A stretch of DNA of 47,488 nucleotides, taken from contig NZ_JAJHPV010000025.1 of NCBI RefSeq assembly GCF_020831365.1, forward strand, positions 1 to 47,488, in the 5' to 3' direction. The first letter of the stretch is position 1. Every line of letters begins with the position of its first letter. The translations under genes were made by a program, and so were the position numbers. Origin of the DNA: Massilia agrisoli. Lineage in GTDB: Bacteria > Pseudomonadota > Gammaproteobacteria > Burkholderiales > Burkholderiaceae_D. The notes under the pieces were generated by a model. That model saw nothing but the letters and a program-made list of their open reading frames with translations. It searched no databases and was not told the DNA's origin. Positions 34,173 through 41,594 of this stretch are shown in pieces.

Positions 34173-35507
34173 TTACATGGCGGCGGCCGCAGGGAGGATC
34201 AAGGTGACGGCAAGCCCGCCGCCATCGCGGTTGCCGAGCGTGATGCGCCCGCCATGAGCCTCGGCGATTTCACGCGCGAGCGCCAGCCCGAGTCCCGTGC
34301 CGCTGCGCTTGGTGGAGTAGAACGGCACCAGCGCGTTGGTCAGCACAGCGTCGTTCATGCCCGTGCCGCGGTCGGCCACCTCGATCCGCACCACGCCCGG
34401 GGCGGCGCGCACGTTCAGCTCTACCTGGTCCGGCGGCGAACCGGATTCGTGGGCGTTCTTGAGCAGGTTGAGCAGGGCCTGTTCCATCTGCGCCGTGTCG
34501 AACCATGCCGGTTCGGCCGGCAGCTCGCCCGAAACACTGAAGCCCACTTGCGACGCCAGCCGCGCCACGAAACCATCCCAGCCGCAGGGCTCGATGCGCG
34601 GCGACGGCAGCTTGGCGAAGCGCGCGTAGCCGAGGATGAAGCTTTCGAGGTGGCGGGTGCGTTCCTCGATGGTGGCGAGGATTTGCGGCAGGCGGTCGGT
34701 CTGGCCGCGCCGGACAAGTTCCGCGCCCGAGTGGGCCAGCGACGTCAATGGCGCCAGCGAGTTGTTCAGCTCATGGCTGATCACGCGGATGACCTTTTTC
34801 CAGGTCTGCACTTCCTGCCGGCGCAGCTCCAGCGTCAGCTGGCGCAGAAGCAGCAGCTCGTGCCTGCGCCCGTTCAGCATAAAGCTGCTTCGCGCCAGGT
34901 GGTAGACCTCTTCGTCTTCGCTTTCGCCAGCGGTGAACAGGCCATCGCCGCCGCGCCCCAGCGCTTCGACCAGTGTCGGCGCGGCCTGCGCGAGGATGTC
35001 CTTCAGCTGGTGGCCTTCGAGTTTGCGGCCGTCGCCCAGCAGCTGGCGCGCCGCCACGTTGGCGTACACGACTGCGCCCGCATCGGCCACCAGCAGCATC
35101 GCGACCGGCGTGTTCTGGACCATCGTATCGAGCAGCAGTTCGCGCTGGACCAGGCCGAGGCGCTGCTCGCGCAGCACGTTGCCAAGCGCGTTGTGCGCGT
35201 CGATCAGGTCGGCCAGTTCGTCGTTATGTGCCCAGTGCAGGCTGAACGAAAAATCGCCATCCTTGTAGCTGGTGACGGTGCCTTCCAGCGCGCGGAACAG
35301 CGACAGGATCGGCTGGATCTGCGAGCGCAGTGTGATGATTGAAATCGGCACCACGCAGGCGACGCAGATGGCGAACACCAGCCAGGGTTCGCCGGGAATG
35401 AAGTGGTCGAGCGCCAGGGCGATGATGATGCCCAGCGCGAGCAGGGTGCCGACCAGCGCCGACAAGCGCGTGACCAGCGACAGGCGGAATCCGCGGCGCG
35501 CGCTCAT
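34173..35507 (-). CDS. Intramembrane-sensing-type histidine kinase, NtrY-like (444 aa)
   Basis: Two membrane helices (about 11-32 and 41-59) are separated by only about eight residues (DHFIPGEP), so there is no real periplasmic sensor. A HAMP-like and a PAS-like region follow. Next comes the dimerisation and phosphoacceptor motif ISHELNNSLAPL with H245, then the ATPase motifs NLLKNAHES, DRGTGM and GTGLGLA. A short loop with two helices is the hallmark of kinases that sense through a membrane partner, such as BceS with its FtsX-type permease. It lies in one operon with two FtsX-type permeases. Its ATG overlaps the response-regulator stop by one base. Confidence 0.93.
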   Translation of the reverse strand: MSARRGFRLSLVTRLSALVGTLLALGIIIALALDHFIPGEPWLVFAICVACVVPISIITLRSQIQPILSLFRALEGTVTSYKDGDFSFSLHWAHNDELADLIDAHNALGNVLREQRLGLVQRELLLDTMVQNTPVAMLLVADAGAVVYANVAARQLLGDGRKLEGHQLKDILAQAAPTLVEALGRGGDGLFTAGESEDEEVYHLARSSFMLNGRRHELLLLRQLTLELRRQEVQTWKKVIRVISHELNNSLAPLTSLAHSGAELVRRGQTDRLPQILATIEERTRHLESFILGYARFAKLPSPRIEPCGWDGFVARLASQVGFSVSGELPAEPAWFDTAQMEQALLNLLKNAHESGSPPDQVELNVRAAPGVVRIEVADRGTGMNDAVLTNALVPFYSTKRSGTGLGLALAREIAEAHGGRITLGNRDGGGLAVTLILPAAAAM

Positions 35508-36838
35508 CAGGGACGGGCGATGCCCAGCCGTTCCATGCGCCGGTACAGCGCCTGGCGCGACAGCCCGAGGTCTGCCGCTGCCTGCGCCACCACACCGTTG
35601 GCACGCGCCAGCGCCTGGGCGATGGTGTCGCGGTCAGGCTCGTTCTCGGCCGCTGGCAGTGCTGCCAGGGGCAGGCCGAGGTCTTCCGCCTTGATGGTGC
35701 TGCCTTGCGCCAGCAGCGACGCGCGCTGCATGACGTTTTTCAGTTCGCGCACATTGCCCGGCCACGCGTGCGCCATCAGCGCGGCCTGTGCGCCTGGGTT
35801 TAAGGATTTGCCCGGTGCGAGGAAGCCCGCAGCCAGCGGCAGGATATCGGCAGGGCGCGATGCCAGCGGCGGCAGCCGCAGTTCGATGACATTCAGGCGG
35901 TAGAACAGGTCTTCGCGGAACGAGCCGGCGCGGATCATCGCCTGCAGGTCGGCGTTGGTGGCGCTGATCACGCGCACCTTGACCTGGCGCTCGCGGTTCG
36001 AGCCAAGGCGCTCGAAGCGGCCGGTTTCCAGCACGCGCAGCAGCTTCATCTGCCCGGCCAGCGGCAGGTTGCCGATTTCGTCGAGGAAGAGGGTGCCGCC
36101 GTCGGCGGCTTCAAACTTGCCTTCGCGCGCACGCGAGGCGCCCGTGTAGGCGCCTGCTTCCGCGCCGAACAGCTCCGCCTCGATCAGGTCAGCGGGCAGG
36201 GCGCCGCAATTGAGTACGACGAACGGTCCCTCTGCCACCTGCGAATTGGCCTGGATGATTTCAGCAATGCGTTCCTTGCCGGTGCCATTGGGCCCGGTGA
36301 TCAGCACCGGCACGTCGGCGCGCGCGACCTGGCAAGCCAGGTTCAGTACACGCTCGGTGGCCGGGTCTTCCCACACCATGCCGCGCAGGTCGAACTTGTG
36401 TTCGAGGTCGCGCTTCTCGCGGCGTTCGCGCTGCACCCGCTGCTGCAACGCGCGGTTGGCCTGGCCAAGTTCGATCAGGTTGGTGACGGTGGCCAGCAGG
36501 CGCTTGTCGTCCCACGGTTTGGACAGGTAATCGGCGGCGCCCGACTTCACCAGGTCGACCGCGGCGTCGAGGTGAGTCCATGCGGTGAGCAGGATGACCG
36601 GCAGGTCGGGGTGGCGTTTGCGGATCTCGCGGAACAGGGCCGTGCCCTCCACGCCCGACGTGGTGTCGGCCGTGAAGTTCATGTCCTGGATGACCAGGTC
36701 CACATTGCAGCGGTCAAGCAGGGCCAGGCCCTCGTCGGGCGACGCCGCGCGCAGCGCGTCGATGTCATGCAGCGAAAACAGGACTTCGAGCGCGATGGCG
36801 ACGGCGGCGTTGTCGTCAATGATGAGTACAGTGGGCAT
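35507..36838 (-). CDS. Sigma-54-dependent response regulator (443 aa)
   Basis: The receiver domain (residues 1-120) has the acid pair D8-D9, phosphoacceptor D52 and the lysine in LSKPWDD. The AAA+ sigma-54 domain has Walker A GPNGTGKE, the sigma-54 contact loop GAYTGA (a normal variant of GAFTGA) and Walker B GGTLFLDEIG. The C-terminal Fis-type helix-turn-helix (VVAQAAADLGLSRQALYRRM) binds DNA. It needs an enhancer and a -24/-12 promoter; both are present upstream of its own operon (41480-41591) and of the TldD operon (17642-17747). The start at 36838 (MPTVLIID) is preferred; an in-frame ATG is four codons upstream. Confidence 0.95.
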   Translation of the reverse strand: MPTVLIIDDNAAVAIALEVLFSLHDIDALRAASPDEGLALLDRCNVDLVIQDMNFTADTTSGVEGTALFREIRKRHPDLPVILLTAWTHLDAAVDLVKSGAADYLSKPWDDKRLLATVTNLIELGQANRALQQRVQRERREKRDLEHKFDLRGMVWEDPATERVLNLACQVARADVPVLITGPNGTGKERIAEIIQANSQVAEGPFVVLNCGALPADLIEAELFGAEAGAYTGASRAREGKFEAADGGTLFLDEIGNLPLAGQMKLLRVLETGRFERLGSNRERQVKVRVISATNADLQAMIRAGSFREDLFYRLNVIELRLPPLASRPADILPLAAGFLAPGKSLNPGAQAALMAHAWPGNVRELKNVMQRASLLAQGSTIKAEDLGLPLAALPAAENEPDRDTIAQALARANGVVAQAAADLGLSRQALYRRMERLGIARP

Positions 36839-36868
36839 GGCCGCTAGCATACCACCGGAGAATCGCGG

Positions 36869-38107
36869 TCAGGCACTGCGGGTCGCCATCGCCGGCGAGA
36901 TCGTCGCAGCGCGCCACGCAGGGCCATATACCGCCGCCACGCCGAGCGCCCAGAACAGGCCTGCGCCTGCAAGCAGGTAGCCCATCGGCAGGCGCGTCAG
37001 TTCGAGCTTGCTGACCAACAGGTGGTTCAGCCCGAGCGCCATCATCACGCCGCCAAACACGCCGCAGCTGGTGATCAGGAAGTTCTCGGTCAGGAAGTAG
37101 CGCAGGATGTCGATGCGGCGCGCCCCGAGTGCGCGGCGTACGCCGATCTGCTTGCGGCGCTGGGTAACCCACAGGCTGGCCATGCCGACGATGCCGCTCG
37201 CGGTGATCAGCAACAGCAGCACGCTGACCGTGATCAGCATCCAGGACAGTGCGTTATCTGCGCGGTAACGGTCGGTGCGGTCTTCATCGACGGTCTTCAC
37301 GTCGAGAAGGACAGGTCGCGGTGCGGCCTTGCGCAGCGCTTCTTCCGCTTCCTTCATCACGCGGTCGCGCTGGCCCGGTTCGGCGCGCACCGTGTAGATC
37401 GTGCCGAAGCCATTAGTCAGGCGCAAGGGGATGATGGTAGAAAATTCGCCGCTTTCGTCGACCTGCGCCGACTGCGTCTGCAGCGTTTCGACTACGCCCA
37501 CGACGGTGGTGCCGTTGGCATCTTCGCCTGTGCCGAAGAACAGGGTTTTGCCGAGCGGGCTGGCGTCGTTCGGCCATACCTTCCTGGCCAGCGCGCGCGT
37601 CACGATGACCGACTTGGGGAAGCTGTCGCGGTCGGCGCTCGCGTCGATCTCGATAACTTCGTCCGGCGTAAAATCGCGCCCTTCGACGATCTTCAGGCCC
37701 CAGGTCTTGACCAGCGATTCGGGGCTGAAGTAGGCCGAAGCGTCTGCACTTGGCGTGACCTGCTTGCGGTCGGCTGCGACGCTGTTGGTACTTCCCGAAC
37801 GCGACATCGGCATCTGGTTGGTGAAAGCCACCGAGGTCACGCCAGCCACTGCGCGCAGGGTCGCCGCTTCGCTCTTCTGGAGCGCGAGCTGGCCGTTGTG
37901 GTCGGACTCGTCGAGGTGGCGCACGCGCAGGTAGAACAGCGAGCCTTCGTCGTGCATGCCGCTGGGGCGCGCTGCCACGCCCTGGCGTACTTCAACGATA
38001 TGCAGCGCGTTGGACAAGATGGCCAGGCTGATTGCTACCTGCACGGCGACCAGGATGGCGCCGGTTTTGCTGCGTAGCAGGGCCGACAGGATTGGACGGA
38101 TTTCCAT
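36869..38107 (-). CDS. ABC transporter permease, MacB/FtsX type, second subunit (412 aa)
   Basis: One N-terminal membrane helix (about 14-36), a periplasmic MacB-type domain of about 230 residues, and three C-terminal helices with the FtsX signature VTQRRKQIGVRRALGARRIDI. This 4-TM topology is that of mechanotransmitting transporters (MacB, LolC/E, Bce) rather than channel-type importers. It lies eight bases after the first permease gene and ends upstream of the response regulator. The two permeases are diverged and should form a heterodimer on the ATPase at 39442-40146. Confidence 0.9.
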   Translation of the reverse strand: MEIRPILSALLRSKTGAILVAVQVAISLAILSNALHIVEVRQGVAARPSGMHDEGSLFYLRVRHLDESDHNGQLALQKSEAATLRAVAGVTSVAFTNQMPMSRSGSTNSVAADRKQVTPSADASAYFSPESLVKTWGLKIVEGRDFTPDEVIEIDASADRDSFPKSVIVTRALARKVWPNDASPLGKTLFFGTGEDANGTTVVGVVETLQTQSAQVDESGEFSTIIPLRLTNGFGTIYTVRAEPGQRDRVMKEAEEALRKAAPRPVLLDVKTVDEDRTDRYRADNALSWMLITVSVLLLLITASGIVGMASLWVTQRRKQIGVRRALGARRIDILRYFLTENFLITSCGVFGGVMMALGLNHLLVSKLELTRLPMGYLLAGAGLFWALGVAAVYGPAWRAATISPAMATRSA

Positions 38108-38115
38108 TGCTTACC

Positions 38116-39432
38116 TCACTGCGATTTAAGTTGAATGGCGGGCGTCACCTGGCAGGCGCGCCAGGTTGGCAGCAGGCCGGCGACGATCGCGGCGAGCAGC
38201 GACATGACAAAGGTCAGCCCCAGCATCTGCCAGTCCATCTGCGTGACCACAGACAGCTGCTCCGACTGCATGCCGATCAGCGCCAGTGCGCCAAACGAGA
38301 GCAGCAGGCCCAGCATGCCGCCGGCAAGGCCGACCACCGCGGTCTCCATCAGGAACTGGGTGAAGATCTCCTTTCGCGACGCGCCCAGCGCGCGGCGGAT
38401 GCCCACTTCGGAAGCGCGCACCGAGAACTTCGCCAGCAGCAGGCCGATCGTGTTGACCAGGCACAGGACCAGGAAGCCAAAGGCCAGCCATGCGGCCAGG
38501 CGGCTGTCGTTGCCGACCACCTTGCGGCGTTCCAGCCATTCCATGACGTCGAACAGTTCGTTCTTCGCGTTGCGCTTCAGGCGCCCGAGCTTGCGCTGTT
38601 CGTTGGCGTAGTTGTCCAGGTAAGCCTGCAGGTCGGCGCGGTCGCCGCTTGAAGCAGTCTCGAACATGAACTGGAGCCAGGTGCATTCGGAGTCGAGCAG
38701 CCCCTGCCAGCCCGGTTCACGGCGCGAACTGCAGCTCATGCTGCCGTTATGTCCAGTCTCATGGCGAATCGCCGAGGCAAACGGAATCATGAATTCCTCT
38801 GCCTTGCCGAAGGCGCCGTCGCCCCCTACCAGGCGGTAGTACTTCGGCACCGGCACCCACTGTTTCAGTACGCCGACCACCTGGAAGTCGAAGCCCATCA
38901 TGCGTACGCGCTTGCCCACCGGGTCGACAGCGCCGAACAGCTTTTCGGACAGCTCCTTGCTCAGCACGACCACATCGGCGCCGGCCTTGTCGTCCGCTTC
39001 GCTCCACGGCTGGCCGTACAGGAAGGGCGCTTCGACCATCGCGAAGAAGTCGCGGGTCGGCGCGAGGCCTTCGGCGGCCATCACCGCGAGGTCCTTGCGC
39101 TCTGGTTCGACCGGGGCGCTGATGGCATACAGGACAGTCCTGCGTTCGCCAAAGCCATCCTTGAGCAGGTTGGCGGCGTCGCGGTAGCTCATCATGTCGT
39201 GGCCGCGGTTGTCGTCCGCAGGGTTGTAGCCCTCCAGCGGGCCGTTGTCGATCACCGGTACGAACAGCCGGTTGCTCTTGTGCGGAATCGGGTCGCCCGA
39301 CATCACGTGCAGGATGGTCAGGGTCGACATGGTGGCCGCTACGCCGATGGCCAGGGTCAGCACCATCAGCGCGGTCAGCGCGGGGTTGCGGCGCAGGCTG
39401 TGGACGCCGAGCCGGAAGTAGTAGAGGAACAT
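38116..39432 (-). CDS. ABC transporter permease, MacB/FtsX type, first subunit (438 aa)
   Basis: Starts MFLYYFRLGVHSLRRNPALTA with the first helix at about 17-42. A periplasmic domain follows (RDFFAMVEAPFLYGQPW, VVVLSKELSEKLFG and VVGVLKQW are typical MacB-PCD strands), then three C-terminal helices around VRASEVGIRRALGASRKEIF, the FtsX signature. A long insertion within the periplasmic domain may contact the substrate or fusion protein. It begins nine bases after the ATPase stop. Confidence 0.91.
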   Translation of the reverse strand: MFLYYFRLGVHSLRRNPALTALMVLTLAIGVAATMSTLTILHVMSGDPIPHKSNRLFVPVIDNGPLEGYNPADDNRGHDMMSYRDAANLLKDGFGERRTVLYAISAPVEPERKDLAVMAAEGLAPTRDFFAMVEAPFLYGQPWSEADDKAGADVVVLSKELSEKLFGAVDPVGKRVRMMGFDFQVVGVLKQWVPVPKYYRLVGGDGAFGKAEEFMIPFASAIRHETGHNGSMSCSSRREPGWQGLLDSECTWLQFMFETASSGDRADLQAYLDNYANEQRKLGRLKRNAKNELFDVMEWLERRKVVGNDSRLAAWLAFGFLVLCLVNTIGLLLAKFSVRASEVGIRRALGASRKEIFTQFLMETAVVGLAGGMLGLLLSFGALALIGMQSEQLSVVTQMDWQMLGLTFVMSLLAAIVAGLLPTWRACQVTPAIQLKSQ

Positions 39433-39441
39433 GGCGCCTCC

Positions 39442-40146
39442 TTACGCGACGTGGCCGGCGACCAGCGTCGGCGCCTTGCGCACCAGGTCGGACACCTGGC
39501 CGTCGATGATGTGCACGTTGCGCTGCGAACGCACCGCCAGCTCAGGGTCGTGGGTGACCATCAGGATGGTGGTGCCCTGCGAGTTGATCTCTTCGAGCAG
39601 TTCCATCACGCCGCGCGCCATCTGGGTATCGAGGTTACCGGTCGGTTCATCGGCCAGCAGCAGCTTGGGCGAGCCGGCCAGCGCGCGCGCGATCGCCACG
39701 CGCTGCTGCTGGCCGCCCGACAGTTCGGCGGGGTAGTGTTTCATGCGCGACGCCAGGCCGACCTTGGCCAGCGCGTCTTCGATGCGCTCCTTGCGTTCGG
39801 CGGCATTGAAGCCGCGGTAGCGCAGCGGGACGTCGACGTTGTCGAACAGGTTCAGGTCGGGGATCAGGTTAAAACCCTGGAAGATGAAGCCCAGCTTCTC
39901 GTTGCGCAGGCGCGAGCGCGCGTTGTCGTCCATGCCTTTGACGTTGATCCCGTCGAGCACATATTCGCCGTCGGTGAAGTCTTCGAGCAGGCCTGCGATG
40001 TTCAGGAAGCTGGTCTTGCCCGAACCCGAAGGGCCGGTGACGGTGACGAATTCGCCCTGCTTGACGTCGATCTCGAAGCCGCGCAGCGCGTGGGTTTCGA
40101 TCATGTGGGTGCGGTACACCTTGCTCAGGTTTGTCATGCGCAGCAT
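39442..40146 (-). CDS. ABC transporter ATP-binding protein, MacB/LolD type (234 aa)
   Basis: Complete ABC ATPase: Walker A GPSGSGKTS, Q-loop FIFQGFNLIPDL, signature LSGGQQQRVAIARAL, Walker B LLLADEPTGNLD and the switch His in VTHDPE. The DEPTGNLD form and length are those of MacB/LolD/FtsE-type transporters. Start ATG 40146 has the strong Shine-Dalgarno AAAGGA; the longer frame upstream would overlap the fusion-protein gene. It powers the two permeases downstream. Confidence 0.95.
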   Translation of the reverse strand: MLRMTNLSKVYRTHMIETHALRGFEIDVKQGEFVTVTGPSGSGKTSFLNIAGLLEDFTDGEYVLDGINVKGMDDNARSRLRNEKLGFIFQGFNLIPDLNLFDNVDVPLRYRGFNAAERKERIEDALAKVGLASRMKHYPAELSGGQQQRVAIARALAGSPKLLLADEPTGNLDTQMARGVMELLEEINSQGTTILMVTHDPELAVRSQRNVHIIDGQVSDLVRKAPTLVAGHVA

Positions 40147-40174
40147 GGGATGTCCTTTCAGGTTCGGTTGATTG

Positions 40175-41443
40175 TTATTGATTGATTGAGACGCGGGCGG
40201 CGTTCTTGAACGTGTCGGTACCCGCGATGACCACCTTGTCGCCCGGCTTGAGGCCGGACAGGATTTCGACCGCGGAGATGCTGGTCGCACCCACGGTGAT
40301 CGGGCGGCGCACGGCGACGCCGCCCTCCACCACGTAGGCGAAGCGTCCGCCCTCGTTTTCGACGAACGGGCCCCGCGGCACCATCAGCACATTCGGTTTT
40401 TCCTCGATCAGCAGGCGCGCGGTGAGGCGCTGGCTCTGGCGCAGGCCTTTCGGCTGTTCGCCGTCGAAGCGCACGCGCGCCAGCACCTGGTTGCGCACGA
40501 CCTCCGGCGACAGCGCGGACAGCTTGCCGGTGGCGGTACCGGACGGCAGGGCGATTTCGGCGGTCATGCCCAGGCCCATATCGGACACGTAGGTCTCCGG
40601 TACTTCGAGTTCGACTTCGAGGCGCGACAGGTCGACCAGCGTCATGAGAGCGGCGTTGGCAGGGACCACGCTGCGGTTCTGCACCGACAGCGTGCCGATG
40701 AAGCCATCGACCGGCGCGCGCACCGTCAGTTCGTCGACGCGGCGCTGGGCGTTGGCCATCGACAGGCGCTGGCGGTCGAGTTCATTGACCTTGGTCTTGA
40801 GCGCCAGGCCGACGTCGTCGCCTTCCAGCGCTGCGGCGTCGGCTGCGTGTTTGGCGCGGATCTGCGCCGATTTAAGCGCGTCCTTGGCCTTCTGGTAGTC
40901 GATCTTGGCGATGATGCCGTCGTTGGCGACGCCCTCGTAGCGCTCCAGCGTGCGCTGGGCGGACAGGCGGTCGATCTCGGCGGTGTCGGCTTCGCGCTGC
41001 GCCAGCAGTTTCTGCTTGCGCGCGAGGATGCGCTGGCGCGCCACTTCGGCTTCCAGCTGCTGGTAGCTGGACTGCTCGACCTTCAGTGCGTCGGACAGGT
41101 CGGGCGACTCCAGCACCGCCAGCACCTGGCCGCGCTTGACGGTGTCGCCTGCTGCGACCTTCAGCGTGACGGTCGACGGGGCGGTGGAGTAGAGGGTAGG
41201 GCTGACGGCGGCGACCACGCGGCCGTTGACCGACGCATCGCGCACCAGCGTGCCGCGGCCGACTTCAGCGACGCGGATGCGGTTGGCGTTGACCGAGTGT
41301 TCGCTGCTGCTCCATGCGGACAGCAGGAAGACGACGGCAGCCGCACCGGCGGCCACGCTGCCCGCAATGATGGCGCGGCGCTTGTTTTTCTGGCCCTTGG
41401 GCGGGGCGACGACGGTGTCCTGGTGTGAGGTATCGCGAATCAT
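40175..41443 (-). CDS. Periplasmic adaptor (membrane-fusion) protein of the ABC exporter, HlyD/MacA type (422 aa)
   Basis: A cytoplasmic N-terminal tail ends in KKNKRR-like charges (PPKGQKNKRRA), followed by one membrane anchor (IIAGSVAAGAAAVVFLLSAW). Then come the lipoyl half-motif (STVTLKVAAGDTVKRGQVLAVLE), a long coiled-coil hairpin (about residues 110-200), the second lipoyl half (VDELTVRAPVDGFIG) and a beta-barrel domain. This is the adaptor that would link the MacB-type transporter to an outer-membrane channel; no TolC gene is in the window. The start at 41443 is chosen because the sigma-54 promoter at 41480-41495 places the transcript start near 41469, leaving no room for the ATG at 41464. 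First gene of the seven-gene operon. Confidence 0.92.
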   Translation of the reverse strand: MIRDTSHQDTVVAPPKGQKNKRRAIIAGSVAAGAAAVVFLLSAWSSSEHSVNANRIRVAEVGRGTLVRDASVNGRVVAAVSPTLYSTAPSTVTLKVAAGDTVKRGQVLAVLESPDLSDALKVEQSSYQQLEAEVARQRILARKQKLLAQREADTAEIDRLSAQRTLERYEGVANDGIIAKIDYQKAKDALKSAQIRAKHAADAAALEGDDVGLALKTKVNELDRQRLSMANAQRRVDELTVRAPVDGFIGTLSVQNRSVVPANAALMTLVDLSRLEVELEVPETYVSDMGLGMTAEIALPSGTATGKLSALSPEVVRNQVLARVRFDGEQPKGLRQSQRLTARLLIEEKPNVLMVPRGPFVENEGGRFAYVVEGGVAVRRPITVGATSISAVEILSGLKPGDKVVIAGTDTFKNAARVSINQ

Positions 41444-41458
41444 GGCCTGTTTCAGTTT

Positions 41459-41484
41459 GTGCATTGATGTAAATATCAATGCAC
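41459..41484. promoter_or_regulatory. Inverted repeat overlapping the sigma-54 promoter -12 and transcript start
   Basis: GTGCATTGAT-N6-ATCAATGCAC has perfect 10-base arms. It covers the -12 element and the expected transcript start of the ABC/two-component operon. It could be a repressor operator, or a 5'-end hairpin if transcribed only in part. No equivalent is seen at the TldD promoter. Confidence 0.5.
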
Positions 41485-41495
41485 GAACTGTGCCA
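41480..41495 (-). promoter_or_regulatory. Sigma-54 promoter of the ABC exporter/two-component operon
   Basis: On the minus strand TGGCACAGTTCGTGCA gives GG and GC ten bases apart with TGGCAC intact. It is a near-consensus -24/-12 element 37 bases from the chosen start codon of the adaptor gene. Confidence 0.75.
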
Positions 41496-41500
41496 GAGCA

Positions 41501-41513
41501 TAAATGCTTGATT
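41501..41513 (-). promoter_or_regulatory. IHF consensus site in the ABC operon promoter
   Basis: On the minus strand AATCAAGCATTTA fits WATCAA-N4-TTR fully and ends five bases before the sigma-54 box, exactly as at the TldD operon. Confidence 0.7.
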
Positions 41514-41535
41514 TGCAAGCATATTTTATTCTGGC

Positions 41536-41591
41536 GTCCGCTGTCCGCGATGTCCGGACGGGCGCCTGCGGACGCGCGCGGACGCTGTCCG
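41536..41591 (-). promoter_or_regulatory. CGGACA-repeat activator site upstream of the ABC operon
   Basis: Six GTCCG/CGGAC half sites lie in 56 bases just downstream of the phosphoethanolamine transferase stop. They include the direct pair CGGACA-N3-CGGACA on the minus strand (41542-41556), 46 bases from the sigma-54 box, and an outer inverted pair CGGAC-N3-GTCCG at 41579-41591. This is the probable autoregulatory enhancer of the response regulator in this operon. Confidence 0.7.
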
Positions 41592-41594
41592 GGC

